Assembly (NCBI RefSeq): GCF_013870525.1
Contig: NZ_JACBXD010000020.1
Span: 50,296 to 114,295 of the forward strand
DNA: 64,000 nt
Direction: 5' to 3'
Source of the DNA: Amycolatopsis pittospori
GTDB taxonomy: Bacteria > Actinomycetota > Actinomycetes > Mycobacteriales > Pseudonocardiaceae
The stretch's first letter is position 1. The number at the start of each line of letters is the position of its first letter. Positions 9,234-19,247 of the stretch are shown in pieces. The notes beneath the pieces are model-generated. The model was not told the origin of the DNA, searched no databases, and saw nothing but the letters and a program-made list of their open reading frames with translations. Made by a program: the position numbers and the translations under genes.

Positions 9234-10442
9234 ATGATCAACCTTGAGGTTCCGAAGAAGGCCGGCACCCTGATCAACCAGGCGTACCAGGCCGCGGCCG
9301 AGGTGTTCCGGCCGATCTCGCGCAAGTACGACCGCGCCGAGCACACCTACCCGGCCGAATTGGACATGTTCGCGGCACTGCTGGACGGACTGAACTCCTC
9401 CGGTGAGGGCGGCGCGGGCGCGGCGGGTGTCCGCCGGTCCGAGAAGAACGAGAAACCGGGCAACCGCAACGGTTCCAACCTCAACATCGTGCTCGGCACG
9501 ATCGAGATGTGCTGGGGCGACGTCGGTCTGCTGCTGTCGATGCCGCGCCAGGGTCTCGGCAACGCCGCCATCGGTTCGGTCGCCACGGACGAACAGCTCA
9601 AGAAGTTCTCCGGGCTGTGGGCCGCGATGGCGATCACCGAACCGGACTGCGGCTCGGACTCCGCCGCGATCACCGCCACCGCTCGCCTCGACGGCGACGA
9701 GTACGTGATCAACGGCGAGAAGATCTTCGTGACCGCCGGCGAGCGCGCCGACGCCGTCGTCGTCTGGGCCACTCTGGACAAGACGAAGGGCCGCGCGGCG
9801 ATCAAGTCGTTCGTCGTCGAGAAGGGCACTCCCGGCTTCGAGGTGGTGCGCGTCGAGCACAAACTCGGCATCCGCGCCTCCGACACCGCCGTGCTGCGCT
9901 TCGAAAACGTCCGCGTGCCCAAGGAAAACCTCCTCGGCACACCGGAAATCGACACCGCCAAGGGTTTCGCCGGGGTCATGCAGACCTTCGACAACACCCG
10001 TCCGCTGGTCGCCGCCATGGCCATCGGCGTCGCCCGCGCGGCACTTGAGGAGACCCGGAAGGTCCTCTCCGAGGCGGGCGTCGAGATCGACTACGACAAG
10101 CCGGTGCACAGCCAGCACGCGGCCGCCGCGACGTTCCTGCAGCTGGAGGCCGACTACGAATCGGCGTACCTGCTGACCATGGAATCGGCGTGGATGGCCG
10201 ACAACCGCAAGCCGAACTCGCTGCAGGCTTCGATGGCCAAGGCGAAGGCGGGCCGCTCGGTCGTCGAGATCACGCTTAAGTGTGTCGAGCTGGCCGGAAC
10301 CTTGGGCTACACCGAGGAATCGCTCCTGGAGAAGTGGAGCCGGGACGCGAAGATCCTCGACATCTTCGAAGGCACGCAACAGATCCAGCAGCTGATCGTG
10401 GCCCGTCGGATTCTGGGCAAGACGTCGGCGGAGCTCAAGTAG
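9234..10442 (+). CDS. Acyl-CoA dehydrogenase, second of the pair
   Basis: A 402-residue flavoprotein dehydrogenase. FAD/substrate segments are MAITEPDCGSDSAAI and GEKIFVTAGERAD, and the canonical catalytic Glu stands in ILDIFEGTQQIQQL near the C-terminus. It shares the operon with the preceding, less canonical dehydrogenase; this partner probably supplies the active sites if the two form a heterotetramer. The ATG has GAAAGG upstream. A family-A palindrome ten bases after the stop closes the transcription unit. Confidence 0.92.
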   Translation: MINLEVPKKAGTLINQAYQAAAEVFRPISRKYDRAEHTYPAELDMFAALLDGLNSSGEGGAGAAGVRRSEKNEKPGNRNGSNLNIVLGTIEMCWGDVGLLLSMPRQGLGNAAIGSVATDEQLKKFSGLWAAMAITEPDCGSDSAAITATARLDGDEYVINGEKIFVTAGERADAVVVWATLDKTKGRAAIKSFVVEKGTPGFEVVRVEHKLGIRASDTAVLRFENVRVPKENLLGTPEIDTAKGFAGVMQTFDNTRPLVAAMAIGVARAALEETRKVLSEAGVEIDYDKPVHSQHAAAATFLQLEADYESAYLLTMESAWMADNRKPNSLQASMAKAKAGRSVVEITLKCVELAGTLGYTEESLLEKWSRDAKILDIFEGTQQIQQLIVARRILGKTSAELK

Positions 10443-10451
10443 GGCGTCGGG

Positions 10452-10497
10452 CTCGTGAGTGGTAAGGACGGTTAGAACCGTCGTCACCACTCACGAG
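10452..10497. repeat. Palindrome family A after the dehydrogenase pair
   Basis: Outer arms CTCGTGAGTGGT / ACCACTCACGAG and inner arms ACGGTT / AACCGT pair exactly, separated by a 4 x 4 internal mismatch (64-67 against 82-85). The loop is TTAGAA as in the other members. It lies 9 bases past the stop and is a likely terminator. Confidence 0.88.
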
Positions 10498-10602
10498 GCC
10501 CGTTTATTTCCACCACTTCGACAACACCTTCGAGGCGGCTCCGAGGTGGCGGCACCGGGGTACTCTCATGGTTTTCCCTGCCAGCCGAGGCCCGGAGTCG
10601 CG

Positions 10603-11598
10603 ATGAGGCCCGCCGCTCGAAAGCCGTCCCCCGCGGCACACTGGTGCCTCATCGTCCTCGCCGTCACGGCCTGCTATTTCATCACCGGCCAGATCGGCAT
10701 CCAATGGGCGATCGTGCGGGAGCAGATCTCGCCACTGTGGCCGGCGGCCGGGGTCGCGTTGGCGGTGCCGATGCTCCTCGGGCCGCGTTACTGGCCGGGG
10801 ATCGCGCTCGGCGCGCTGCTGACGAACATCGCCCTCGGGCCCTCGCTGCTCGCGGTCCTGGCGATCTCCGCGGGGAACACACTCGGCCCACTGCTGGGCT
10901 ACTACGTCATGCGACGGCGCGGTTTCCGCACTCGGCTCGACGGGCTCCCGGACGTCGTCCTGCTGGTCGTCGTCGGCGCCATCGGCGGGACGGCTATCAG
11001 CGCCGTCGTGGGCACCGGCGCGCTGGTCCTCGAAGGCGCGCTCGTCCCCGGCGAGTTCTGGACGACGGCGCTGGTGTGGTGGACCGGCGACGCGATGGGC
11101 GTCCTCACCCTCACACCCTTGTTGCTGCTCGCGCCGAGATTCCGCCTGCCGAACCGGGTTCCGTTCGCTCGCTGGGCCGAAGCGTCCGCGCTCGGCGTCT
11201 GCGTGCTCGGCACGTCGCTCCTCGCCAGTACGACGCCGCCCAAACTGTTCATCGTGTTCCCGGTGCTGGTCTGGGCGGCCCTGCGGTTCCGGCAGGCGGG
11301 CGCGCTCCTCTGTTCCCTGTGCGTCTGCGCCTTCACGATCTTCGCCGCCGCGCGCGGTCTGGGTCCCTACGGCCCGTACGCCTTGGCCCCCAGGATGCTG
11401 CTGGTCCAGGCCTTCGACGCCACCGTCGGGATGACGGCGCTGGTGCTGTCCACGATCGTCCTGCAACGCGACCGCGCCACTGCCGAAATCGCCGACGCCT
11501 GGCGTCAGGTCACCGAAATGGTCGACCTGATCGCGCCACGCCAGTCGATGCGCAGCGCGATGACGAACCAGCGCAAAAGCGACGATCGGGCCGGCTGA
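10603..11598 (+). CDS. MASE1-domain integral membrane protein
   Basis: A 331-residue protein with about eight hydrophobic segments matching the MASE1 membrane sensor domain (FITGQIGIQWAIV, SPLWPAAGVALAV, WWTGDAMGVLTLTPLLLL). MASE1 normally sits before GGDEF or histidine-kinase modules; here only about 45 residues follow the last helix and no output domain is present. Either it signals through a partner or it is a stand-alone transporter-like relative. The ATG at 10603 has GGAG five bases upstream; an earlier in-frame start would run through the family-A palindrome and is unlikely. It converges on the PHA-synthase-like gene with a 3-base gap. Confidence 0.8.
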   Translation: MRPAARKPSPAAHWCLIVLAVTACYFITGQIGIQWAIVREQISPLWPAAGVALAVPMLLGPRYWPGIALGALLTNIALGPSLLAVLAISAGNTLGPLLGYYVMRRRGFRTRLDGLPDVVLLVVVGAIGGTAISAVVGTGALVLEGALVPGEFWTTALVWWTGDAMGVLTLTPLLLLAPRFRLPNRVPFARWAEASALGVCVLGTSLLASTTPPKLFIVFPVLVWAALRFRQAGALLCSLCVCAFTIFAAARGLGPYGPYALAPRMLLVQAFDATVGMTALVLSTIVLQRDRATAEIADAWRQVTEMVDLIAPRQSMRSAMTNQRKSDDRAG

Positions 11599-11601
11599 GG
11601 C

Positions 11602-12657
11602 TCAGGCGACCTGTTCGTCGAGGAACCCGTCGAGGTGACGCCAGGTGGTCCCGCGCGCCTTCCGGCCGGTGAGGACGCCGAGATGCCCGCCGGGCGCGGT
11701 CTCGAACCGCACCGACGGCGAGTTGTCCAGCAGGCCGGTGAGCCGTTCGACGGCCGCGCGCGGGGCGATCGTGTCGTTCTGGCCCGCGATGACCAGCGTC
11801 GGCACCTTGACCCCGGACAGCGAGATGATCCGGCCGTTGAGGTCGACAGTGCCTTCGGCGAGGTCGTTGGCGCGGAAGAACCGGTGGTAGATCTGGCCGA
11901 ACGTCCGCCCCGGGTAGGCGATCATGTTGTCCATGAAGTGGTCGACGGCCTCGATCTGCGCGAGATAGTCCCGGTCATCGAGATTCTTCAGGATCGCCAG
12001 CGGCTTGGTGATCTCCTTGCTGATCCCGGTCGCGCGGAAGACCCGGCTGACCAAATAGGACGGTGCGCCGCCGAGGACGCGGTAGATCGGGGTCAGCAGG
12101 TGCCCGCCGGTGAGGTCCACCAGCGGGCGGAACGGCGCGATCAGCGGGATCGCGGTGAAGTCGAACGGCGACGCGATGGTCGCGACCGATTCGATCGGCA
12201 GATCGGGCTGGTCGGCGGCGGTCAGCAGGGAGAAGATCCCGCCGAGGCACCAGGCGATGATGTGCACGCCCTGGCCGCCCGAATCCTCGCTGACCTTGCG
12301 GATCGCCCGCGGCAGCACCTCGTCGATCCAATGCTCGATGCCCAGGCGACGGTCGGAGAACGCGACGTTGCCGTAGTCGACCAGGTAGGTGTTGCGGCCG
12401 CCGTCGACCAGGTGCTCGGCGAGGCTGCAGCCGCGGCGCAGGTCGAAGCACAGCGCGGGCGCGGCCAGCGGCGGCACCAGCAGCACCGGCGGGCCGTCCA
12501 CGGGCTTCCCGCTGTTGCGCAGCCGGTACAGCGAACGGTTGGGGCCCTGGTCGATCAGGACGCGCGGGACGGGGCGGAGATCGGCGACACCACCGTGCAG
12601 CACCTTCCCGACGACGTTCGACGCGGCGGCGGCGAGCCGTGCCGGGGGTGTTGCCAT
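11602..12657 (-). CDS. PhaC-like alpha/beta hydrolase (poly-hydroxyalkanoate synthase family)
   Basis: A 351-residue alpha/beta-hydrolase resembling class III PHA synthases. The nucleophile-elbow sequence is AWCLGG near residue 136, with Cys where lipases have Ser, as in PhaC. Other anchors are PPVLLVPPLAAPALCFDL, YLVDYGN, the Asp in VIAGQNDTIAP and the His in PGGHLGVL. Whether it polymerises hydroxyacyl-CoA or only hydrolyses is unknown: no phaE, phaA or phaB-like cluster surrounds it, although an SDR lies just upstream. ATG at 12657 follows AGGAGG. It could share a transcript with the SDR gene, but a hairpin lies between them. Confidence 0.75.
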   Translation of the reverse strand: MATPPARLAAAASNVVGKVLHGGVADLRPVPRVLIDQGPNRSLYRLRNSGKPVDGPPVLLVPPLAAPALCFDLRRGCSLAEHLVDGGRNTYLVDYGNVAFSDRRLGIEHWIDEVLPRAIRKVSEDSGGQGVHIIAWCLGGIFSLLTAADQPDLPIESVATIASPFDFTAIPLIAPFRPLVDLTGGHLLTPIYRVLGGAPSYLVSRVFRATGISKEITKPLAILKNLDDRDYLAQIEAVDHFMDNMIAYPGRTFGQIYHRFFRANDLAEGTVDLNGRIISLSGVKVPTLVIAGQNDTIAPRAAVERLTGLLDNSPSVRFETAPGGHLGVLTGRKARGTTWRHLDGFLDEQVA

Positions 12658-12750
12658 GAGGTGCCTCCTGGAGGAATGAACGCGGTAATGAGCAATCTTG
12701 CCGTTTACCGGCGCACTACTCAACACCGCCACCGGTCCAGGCCGTCCACT

Positions 12751-12774
12751 TCGGACGGTCATTAGGCCGTCCGA
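12751..12774. terminator. Hairpin at the SDR stop codon
   Basis: TCGGACGG (12751-12758) pairs exactly with CCGTCCGA (12767-12774) around an 8-base loop. It begins one base after the SDR stop on the minus strand. No T tract. Confidence 0.5.
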
Positions 12775-12775
12775 G

Positions 12776-13639
12776 CTAAGAATCGGCGTCCTTTTCGACC
12801 GCCGGGGCACTGCGCGCCGCCCGCGATTCGTACTCCGCGCGAGCACTGGAATGCGTTGCGGAAGAAAGAATCTTGTCGCCGCCGAGGGCGCGAAGCAGCC
12901 CTTCGCCGACGCGCCTCGGAAGCAGCCGTGTGATCCTGCCCATGGCGTCCAGCGATGCGGGAACGAAGACGTCGAACTTGGGACGGCGCAACGCATCGGC
13001 AATGGCCTGCGCCACATCTTCGGGCCGCACGGACTTGAAGAACTTCGCCTCGCCGAGCCCGCTGGCCAGTTCCGTGCGCACCACGGCGGGCATCACGCAG
13101 GAGACCAGGACGCCCGTTCCACGCAATTCCAGATGCACCGATTCCGACAGACCGACGACGGCGTGTTTCGTCGCGCAGTAGGTCGCGGCGCCGGGGAATC
13201 CCGCCTTCCCGGCCATCGAGGCGATGTTCACGATGTGTCCGGTGCCACGCGGGCGCATCCGCTTGACCGCCTCACGGGTGCCGTGGATGACCGCGTGCAG
13301 GTTGATCTCCAGTAGCCGCCGGGTCGCCGCGTCGTCCTCCTCGTCGAGCGGGGCGAGCGGCATGATCCCGGCGTTGTTGATCAGCACGTCGATCGGGCCG
13401 ACGCGCCGCTCGACCTCGTCGAGGAACTCCGTGAAGCCCTTCGTGTCGGTGACGTCGAGCGGCAGCGCCTCCGCGCCCAGTTCGGCCGCGGTCTTCTCGG
13501 CGAGGACCTGGTCCAGGTCGCCGATGACCACCTTGGCGCCGAGCCGGGACAGCGCCGTCGCGGTGCTCGCCCCGATGCCTTGGGCGGCTCCGGTGATCAC
13601 GACGACCTTGCCTGCCAGGGAACGTTCACGCTTGGCCAT
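12776..13639 (-). CDS. Short-chain dehydrogenase/reductase
   Basis: A 287-residue classical SDR. The cofactor motif is VITGAAQGIGAST near residue 15, NNAG follows, the catalytic Ser is in NIASMAGKAGF, and YCATK gives the Tyr and Lys. The Asp in VIGDLD at the end of beta-2 favours NAD(H) over NADP(H). Substrate unknown. AGGAG lies six bases before the ATG. It is upstream of and in the same direction as the PhaC-like gene, so a role in hydroxyacyl metabolism is possible but unproven. Confidence 0.88.
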   Translation of the reverse strand: MAKRERSLAGKVVVITGAAQGIGASTATALSRLGAKVVIGDLDQVLAEKTAAELGAEALPLDVTDTKGFTEFLDEVERRVGPIDVLINNAGIMPLAPLDEEDDAATRRLLEINLHAVIHGTREAVKRMRPRGTGHIVNIASMAGKAGFPGAATYCATKHAVVGLSESVHLELRGTGVLVSCVMPAVVRTELASGLGEAKFFKSVRPEDVAQAIADALRRPKFDVFVPASLDAMGRITRLLPRRVGEGLLRALGGDKILSSATHSSARAEYESRAARSAPAVEKDADS

Positions 13640-13724
13640 GGGAGCTCCTCTGCGACTTCACTGTCCGGGGCACTGTTGGCAATGTGTCAACTATGGTGCA
13701 CCCCCAGGCGCCGGATCGCCAGCC

Positions 13725-14231
13725 CTACGGCCGCTGCTCGAACACCTGCCCGATCCAGCCGTTGACGTCGAACCGCTCGGTCGGCTTGAAGCCTTGGCTC
13801 TCGTAGTAGCGCTGCAGGTCGCCGTCGCCGCCGGCCCAGCAGTCGACCCGGACCAGCCCGATCTCGCGTTTCCGGGCCTCGGCCAGCGCGAACTCGACGA
13901 GTCGCGAGCCCACCCGGTGCCCGGCGAACCGGCGCGAGGTCAGCAGCAGGCCGAGGTAGATCTCGGGCTCTTCGACCGGCGGGACGTGCGGGAACCGGTC
14001 ACCGAGGACGATCGCGCCCGCCGCCTCGCCGCCGACCTCGGCGATGTACAGCCCAGGCCCGTCGGCCATCCCCCGGACCCGCTCGATCCGCTTCGGGATC
14101 GTGGACCACGGCTCGGTCCCCCACTGACCCTCACTACCGCGCTCGACCAGCCAGGCGACGGCCTCGTCGAACATGTCCAGCAACGCTTGGAAATCCCCAG
14201 AACCACCCTCGCGGATGATGAATTCGCTCAT
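13725..14231 (-). CDS. GNAT family N-acetyltransferase
   Basis: A 168-residue single-domain GNAT. The acetyl-CoA binding motif A region is YLGLLLTSRRFAGHRVGSRLVEFA, followed by YYESQGFKPTERF near the C-terminus. Substrate cannot be inferred. It is monocistronic by context: a family-A palindrome separates its start from the next gene's stop. Confidence 0.8.
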   Translation of the reverse strand: MSEFIIREGGSGDFQALLDMFDEAVAWLVERGSEGQWGTEPWSTIPKRIERVRGMADGPGLYIAEVGGEAAGAIVLGDRFPHVPPVEEPEIYLGLLLTSRRFAGHRVGSRLVEFALAEARKREIGLVRVDCWAGGDGDLQRYYESQGFKPTERFDVNGWIGQVFEQRP

Positions 14232-14285
14232 CCTTCCGTTCTACAACATCGTGAGGTCGCGCGGGTATTTCGTCGGGTCACCGGG

Positions 14286-14333
14286 GGTCGTGAGTGGCGA
14301 TTCGGGTTAGAACCCGAATCGCCACTCACGACC
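14286..14333. repeat. Palindrome family A, 23-bp perfect arms
   Basis: Arms 14286-14308 and 14311-14333 are exact reverse complements around AG. The whole 48-base unit is identical, in reverse orientation, to 45448-45495. It lies 16 bases past the acyl-CoA dehydrogenase stop and is that operon's likely terminator. Confidence 0.95.
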
Positions 14334-14348
14334 AGCTGTACCGAAGTC

Positions 14349-15503
14349 TCAGGCGACGCCGAGGTGCCGCGCGATCAGCATCCGCTGCACCTCCGAGGTG
14401 CCCTCGCCGATCTCCAGGATCTTCGCGTCGCGGTAGAAGCGGCTCACCGGGAACTCGTTCATGAAGCCGTATCCGCCGAAGATCTGCGTCGCGTCGCGCG
14501 AGTTGTCCATGGCGGCGTTCGACGCGACGAGCTTCGCGATCGACGCCTCCTTCTTGAACGGCTCGCCGCGCAGCATCTTCGACGCCGCCGCGTAGTAAGC
14601 CAGCCGCGCGGTGTGCGTGCGCACCTCCATGTCGGCGATCTTGAACTGGATCGCCTGGTACTCGCCGATCTTGTGACCGAAGGCCTCGCGTTCCTTCACG
14701 TACCGCAGGCATTCGTCGACACAGCCCTGCGCGAGCCCGACGCTCAGCGCGGCGATCGCGACCCGGCCTTCGTCCAAAATGGACAAGAACTGGGCGTAGC
14801 CGCGGCCGCGCTCGCCGACCAGGTTCTCCGCCGGGACGCGGACGTCGTCGAACGAAAGCTCGTGCGTGTCCGAGCAGTTCCACCCGACCTTGGAGTACTT
14901 CGGCGCGACGGCGAAACCCGGCGTGCCGGACGGGACGATGATCGCCGAGATCTCCTTGCGCCCGTTCTCCTTCACGTCGGTGACGGCGGTGACCGTGACC
15001 AGTTTCGTGATGTCGGTGCCGGAGTTGGTGATGAACGACTTGCTGCCGTTGATCACCCAGGTGTCGCCGTCGAGTTTCGCGCGGGTGCGGGTGGCGCCGG
15101 CGTCCGAGCCGCCGCCCGGTTCCGTGAGGCCGAAGGCGCCGAGCGCGGTGCCGGCGCACAGCTCCGGGAGCCACTTCTCCTTCTGCTCCTCGGTGCCGAA
15201 CCGGTAGATCGGCATGGCACCCAGGGACACCCCGGCCTCGACGGTGATCGCGACCGAGGAATCGACGCGCGCCAGCTCCTCCAGAGTCAGGCAGAGCGCG
15301 AAGTAGTCGCCGCCCATGCCGCCGTATTCTTCGGGGAACGGCAGACCGAACAGGCCCATCTCGGCCATCTTCGCGACGATCTCGTACGGGAACTCTTCCC
15401 GCTCGTACAGGTCGCCGATGACCGGGGCGACCTCGGAGCGCGCGAATTCCTCGACCGTCTTGCGCAGCGCCTCGTACTCGTCATCCAGCCGAAAGTCGAT
15501 CAT
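14349..15503 (-). CDS. Acyl-CoA dehydrogenase of the carboxylase operon (isovaleryl-type)
   Basis: A 384-residue acyl-CoA dehydrogenase with [16 protein letters not shown] and [12 protein letters not shown] as FAD/substrate elements, and [21 protein letters not shown] before the C-terminal [15 protein letters not shown]. It overlaps the biotin carboxylase gene by four bases (ATGA), so it is the third cistron of accD1-accA1-acd. With a methylcrotonyl-type carboxyltransferase in the operon, oxidation of isovaleryl-CoA in leucine breakdown is the most natural role, comparable to the accD1-accA1-fadE19 cluster of mycobacteria. Related branched-chain acyl-CoAs cannot be excluded. Confidence 0.9.
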   Translation of the reverse strand: MIDFRLDDEYEALRKTVEEFARSEVAPVIGDLYEREEFPYEIVAKMAEMGLFGLPFPEEYGGMGGDYFALCLTLEELARVDSSVAITVEAGVSLGAMPIYRFGTEEQKEKWLPELCAGTALGAFGLTEPGGGSDAGATRTRAKLDGDTWVINGSKSFITNSGTDITKLVTVTAVTDVKENGRKEISAIIVPSGTPGFAVAPKYSKVGWNCSDTHELSFDDVRVPAENLVGERGRGYAQFLSILDEGRVAIAALSVGLAQGCVDECLRYVKEREAFGHKIGEYQAIQFKIADMEVRTHTARLAYYAAASKMLRGEPFKKEASIAKLVASNAAMDNSRDATQIFGGYGFMNEFPVSRFYRDAKILEIGEGTSEVQRMLIARHLGVA

Positions 15504-17485
15504 TGGCCATCCTTTTGGGGTGTCACAACGGCTACCGTTTCGTCCAGCGCGACCTGTTGGCCCGCCCGGACGGGGAGTTCGCTGACCACGCCGTCGATCG
15601 GCGCGGTGATCGTGTGCTCCATCTTCATCGCCTCGACGACCACGAGCGGCGTCCCGGCGCTCACCACGTCGCCCGCGGCGACCTTGACCACCAGCACGGT
15701 GCCGGGCATCGGGCTGGTGACCGGTCCGGCCCCGCCCGCGGCGCCGGCGGCCGAGCGCAGCCTTTCCCGCTCGCCGATCGCGAAGCTGTGGCCGTCCCGC
15801 GCGAGCCAGACGGTCTTCCCGCGTCCGGCGGCGTGCCGGTAACGGTGGAATCCGCCGGGGTGCCGGACTTCCAGCAGATCGCCCTCGCGCCGCGCGGAAA
15901 CCCGCACGGGAACACCGCCGTCGACGCTGACGAGAGCGTTCGCCGGGGTTCCCTGCACGCGCACGACGGCTTCGGAACTTCCCGACTTCAAAGCGAAATC
16001 GATCCCACCGGACGCGCCGAGCCGCCAGCCGTCGGGAACATCCCACGGGTCGACGACCGATCCCTGCGGCTGCAGGGCGAGCAACCTGTCGAGCGCGGCC
16101 GCGACGTAGAACTCCGGCGGCACCTCTTCGGAGACCAAAGTGGACAGTTGCCGGTCGACGAGCCCGGTGTCGAGTTTGCCGTCACGGACGTCGCCGTCGG
16201 CCAGGAGGCCGCGCAGGAACGCGATGTTCGTGCCGAGGCCGAGCAACGCGGTGTCGGCGAGCGCCAGATCGAGCCGGTGCAGCGCGGCCGCGCGGTCCGG
16301 GCCCCAGGCGATGACCTTGGCCAGCATCGGGTCGTAGTTCGAACCGATGACCGCGCCTTCGCTCATCCACGAGTCGACGCGCACGCCCTCGCCGGACGGC
16401 TCGTGGACCGCGAGCACGGTCCCACCCGTCGGGATGAAACCGCGAGCGGGGTCCTCGGCATAGACACGGGCTTCGACGGCGTGGCCGTCCAGCCGGACGT
16501 CGTCCTGCGACACGGTCAGCACGTCGCCGGCGGCGATCTTGACCTGCCACTCCACGAGATCGAGTCCGGTCACGAGTTCGGTCACCGGATGTTCGACCTG
16601 CAGACGCGTGTTCATCTCCATGAAGAAGAACTCGTCCGGCGCGGTCGCCGAAACGATGAACTCGACCGTTCCCGCACCGACATAGCCGACCGACCGCGCC
16701 GCTTCGACGGCGGACGCGCCCATCTTCGCGCGCGTCGCCTCGTCGAGCAGCACCGACGGAGCCTCTTCGATGATCTTCTGGTGCCGCCGCTGCAGACTGC
16801 ACTCACGCTCACCGAGGTGGATCACGTTGCCGTGCGTGTCGGCGAGCACCTGGATCTCGATATGCCGGGGCGTGGTGACGAACCGCTCCATCAGCAAGGT
16901 GTCGTCGCCGAAGGACCCCTTGGCCTCACGGCGGGCGGACTCCACCGCGGCGTCCAGTTCGGACAGTGCGTTCACCAGCCGCATACCCTTGCCGCCGCCA
17001 CCGGCGGACGGCTTGATCAGCAGCGGGAACCCGACCTTCTCCGCGGCGGCGGCGTAGCCACCCTCGGGAATGTCCACATCGGACGCTCCCGGGACCACCG
17101 GGACACCCGCCTTGGACACCGTCGCCTTGGCACGGATCTTGTCGCCCATGGCGTCGATGGCCTCGACCGGCGGGCCGATGAAGATCAGCCCCGCGTCGGC
17201 GCAGGCACGCGCGAATTCCGCGTTCTCGGCGAGGAAACCGTAGCCGGGGTGGACGGCCTGCGCGCCCGTGTCCAGCGCCGCCTGGACGATCGCCGGAATG
17301 GACAGATAGCTTTTCGCCGCTTCGGCGGGGCCGATGCGGACAGCCGTATGCGCCTCGCGGACGTGCCGGGCGTCGGCGTCCGCGTCGCTGTAGACCGCGA
17401 CCGATCGGATACCGAGGCCCTGCAGCGAACGGATCACGCGGACGGCGATCTCCCCGCGGTTGGCGACCAGAACCGTGTCGAACAT
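15500..17485 (-). CDS. accA1: Acyl-CoA carboxylase alpha subunit (biotin carboxylase + BCCP)
   Basis: A 661-residue subunit that carboxylates its own biotin with ATP and bicarbonate. Residues 1-450 hold the biotin carboxylase ([18 protein letters not shown] at the N-terminus, glycine-rich GGGGKGMR near residue 165, [14 protein letters not shown]). A linker follows, and the biotinyl domain ends the chain with EAMKMEH near residue 619. The ATG at 17485 comes two bases after the accD1 stop, and the stop overlaps the dehydrogenase start. Together with the MCC-like beta subunit it should form a methylcrotonyl-CoA (or related short-chain) carboxylase. Confidence 0.94.
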   Translation of the reverse strand: MFDTVLVANRGEIAVRVIRSLQGLGIRSVAVYSDADADARHVREAHTAVRIGPAEAAKSYLSIPAIVQAALDTGAQAVHPGYGFLAENAEFARACADAGLIFIGPPVEAIDAMGDKIRAKATVSKAGVPVVPGASDVDIPEGGYAAAAEKVGFPLLIKPSAGGGGKGMRLVNALSELDAAVESARREAKGSFGDDTLLMERFVTTPRHIEIQVLADTHGNVIHLGERECSLQRRHQKIIEEAPSVLLDEATRAKMGASAVEAARSVGYVGAGTVEFIVSATAPDEFFFMEMNTRLQVEHPVTELVTGLDLVEWQVKIAAGDVLTVSQDDVRLDGHAVEARVYAEDPARGFIPTGGTVLAVHEPSGEGVRVDSWMSEGAVIGSNYDPMLAKVIAWGPDRAAALHRLDLALADTALLGLGTNIAFLRGLLADGDVRDGKLDTGLVDRQLSTLVSEEVPPEFYVAAALDRLLALQPQGSVVDPWDVPDGWRLGASGGIDFALKSGSSEAVVRVQGTPANALVSVDGGVPVRVSARREGDLLEVRHPGGFHRYRHAAGRGKTVWLARDGHSFAIGERERLRSAAGAAGGAGPVTSPMPGTVLVVKVAAGDVVSAGTPLVVVEAMKMEHTITAPIDGVVSELPVRAGQQVALDETVAVVTPQKDGQ

Positions 17486-17487
17486 GC

Positions 17488-19101
17488 TCACATCCGGAAA
17501 ACGCCGTAGTTGACATCGGACAGGGGCGCGTTGGCCGCCGCGGACAGCGCGAGACCGAGCACCGTGCGGGTGTCCGCCGGGTCGATCACGCCGTCGTCCC
17601 AGAGCCGCGCCGTCGAGTAGTACGGGCTTCCCTGCGCCTCGTACTGCTCGCGGATCGGATCCTTGAAGGTCTCTTCGTCCTCTGTGGACCATTCGCCGCC
17701 GCGGGCCTCGATGGCGTCACGGCGGACCGTCGAAAGCACCGACGCCGCCTGCTCGCCGCCCATCACCGAGATCCGCGCGTTCGGCCACATCCACAGGAAC
17801 CGCGGCGAGTACGCACGGCCGCACATCGAATAGTTGCCGGCGCCGAACGAACCGCCGATGACGACGGTCAGCTTCGGGACGCGGGCACAGGCCACCGCGG
17901 TGACCATCTTCGCGCCGTGCTTCGCGATACCTCCGGCTTCGTAGGCCTTGCCGACCATGAAGCCGGTGATATTCTGCAAGAACAGCAGGGGGATGGAGCG
18001 CTTGTCGCACAGTTCGATGAAGTGCGCGCCCTTCATCGCGGACTCGGCGAACAGGACGCCGTTGTTCGCGACGATGCCGACCGGATGCCCGTGGATCCGG
18101 GCGAATCCGGTGACCAGCGTCGAGCCGTACTCCTTCTTGAACTCGCCGAACCGGCTGCCGTCGACGATCCGGGCGATGACCTCGCGGACGTCGTAGGGCA
18201 CGCGCGGGTCGGTCGGGACGACACCGTACAACTCGTTCGGGTCGGCGACCGGCGCCTCGGTCGGGAGGACGTCCCACGGCCGCGGGGTCCTCGGACCCAA
18301 AGTCGACACGATCGAGCGAACTATGCGGAGCGCGTCGGCGTCGTCCTCGGCCAGGTGGTCGGTGACGCCGGACTGGCGCGAGTGCACGTCGCCGCCGCCG
18401 AGTTCCTCGGCCGTGACGACCTCGCCGGTCGCGGCCTTCACCAGCGGCGGGCCGCCGAGGAAGATCGTGCCCTGGTTCCGCACGATGACCGCTTCGTCGC
18501 TCATCGCCGGGACGTACGCGCCGCCCGCGGTGCAGGAGCCCAGCACCGCCGCGATCTGCGGGATACCGCGCGCGGACATCGTCGCCTGGTTGAAGAAGAT
18601 CCGGCCGAAGTGCTCACGATCCGGGAAGACCTCGTCCTGCCTCGGCAGGAACGCGCCGCCGGAGTCCACCAGGTAGACGCACGGCAGGTTGTTGTGCAGC
18701 GCGACCTCTTGCGCGCGCAGGTGCTTCTTGACGGTCATCGGGTAGTAGGTGCCGCCCTTGACCGTGGCGTCGTTGGCGACGATCACGCATTCGCGGCCCG
18801 AGACCCGCCCGATCCCGGTGATGATCCCGGCCGACGGCGCTTCGTCGTCGTACAGTCCGGTGGCGGCCAGCGGGGACAGCTCCAGGAACGGCGAACCCGG
18901 GTCGAGGAGGGTGTCGACCCGGTCGCGCGGCAGGAGTTTGCCCCGCTCGACGTGGCGGGTGCGGGATTTCTCCGGGCCCCCGAGCCGGGCCGCGGCGAGG
19001 CGCTTGCGCAGGTCCTCGACCAGTTCGGCATGGGAGATGACGCCGCGGGCGTATTCGTCGCTGCCCGGATCGGCCGAAGTGCTCAGTACGGGTGTGTCCA
19101 T
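17488..19101 (-). CDS. accD1: Acyl-CoA carboxylase beta subunit, methylcrotonyl-type carboxyltransferase
   Basis: A 537-residue carboxyltransferase transferring carboxyl from biotin to an acyl-Co[36 protein letters not shown] and the paired glycine turns GSCTAGGAY and [16 protein letters not shown] follow mitochondrial and actinobacterial MCC-beta closely, which points to 3-methylcrotonyl-CoA and leucine catabolism. It is the first gene of the operon with accA1 and an acyl-CoA dehydrogenase. No HMG-CoA lyase or methylglutaconyl-CoA hydratase gene is in the window. Two palindromic operators immediately upstream resemble the one before the TetR gene at 20210. Confidence 0.93.
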   Translation of the reverse strand: MDTPVLSTSADPGSDEYARGVISHAELVEDLRKRLAAARLGGPEKSRTRHVERGKLLPRDRVDTLLDPGSPFLELSPLAATGLYDDEAPSAGIITGIGRVSGRECVIVANDATVKGGTYYPMTVKKHLRAQEVALHNNLPCVYLVDSGGAFLPRQDEVFPDREHFGRIFFNQATMSARGIPQIAAVLGSCTAGGAYVPAMSDEAVIVRNQGTIFLGGPPLVKAATGEVVTAEELGGGDVHSRQSGVTDHLAEDDADALRIVRSIVSTLGPRTPRPWDVLPTEAPVADPNELYGVVPTDPRVPYDVREVIARIVDGSRFGEFKKEYGSTLVTGFARIHGHPVGIVANNGVLFAESAMKGAHFIELCDKRSIPLLFLQNITGFMVGKAYEAGGIAKHGAKMVTAVACARVPKLTVVIGGSFGAGNYSMCGRAYSPRFLWMWPNARISVMGGEQAASVLSTVRRDAIEARGGEWSTEDEETFKDPIREQYEAQGSPYYSTARLWDDGVIDPADTRTVLGLALSAAANAPLSDVNYGVFRM

Positions 19102-19117
19102 GGCTCCTCGTCGCCAA

Positions 19118-19133
19118 GTTAGCCGTCGTTAAC
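19118..19133 (-). promoter_or_regulatory. accD1 operator 1, GTTAGCCGTCGTTAAC
   Basis: An inverted repeat ending 17 bases before the accD1 start. On the minus strand it overlaps TAACTT, a plausible -10 box. It matches the operator before the TetR gene at 20173-20188 in both half-sites (GTTA...TAAC). Confidence 0.65.
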
Positions 19134-19145
19134 TCGCCCCCGTAG

Positions 19146-19161
19146 GTTAACGGCCACTAAC
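19146..19161 (-). promoter_or_regulatory. accD1 operator 2, GTTAACGGCCACTAAC
   Basis: Second copy of the same type of inverted repeat, centre to centre 28 bp from operator 1. Two sites suggest cooperative repression by a TetR protein. Confidence 0.62.
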
Positions 19162-19185
19162 CTCGCTTGTCCACCGCACCCCGTA

Positions 19186-19242
19186 AGTACATGAAGGCCC
19201 CCTTCCTTGCGCCCAAGACAAGGAAGGGGGCCTTCATGTACT
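19186..19242. repeat. Palindrome family D, 24-bp perfect arms
   Basis: Arms 19186-19209 and 19219-19242 are exact reverse complements with a 9-base loop; core ATGAAGGCCCCCTTCCTTG. It starts 6 bases beyond the SGNH hydrolase stop and is its likely terminator, insulating the accD1 promoter region. Confidence 0.92.
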
Positions 19243-19247
19243 CGGAG

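Noticed and set aside
12698..13315. Plus-strand frame opposite the SDR gene
   Set aside because: Antisense to a well-defined SDR with all catalytic motifs; no independent support.
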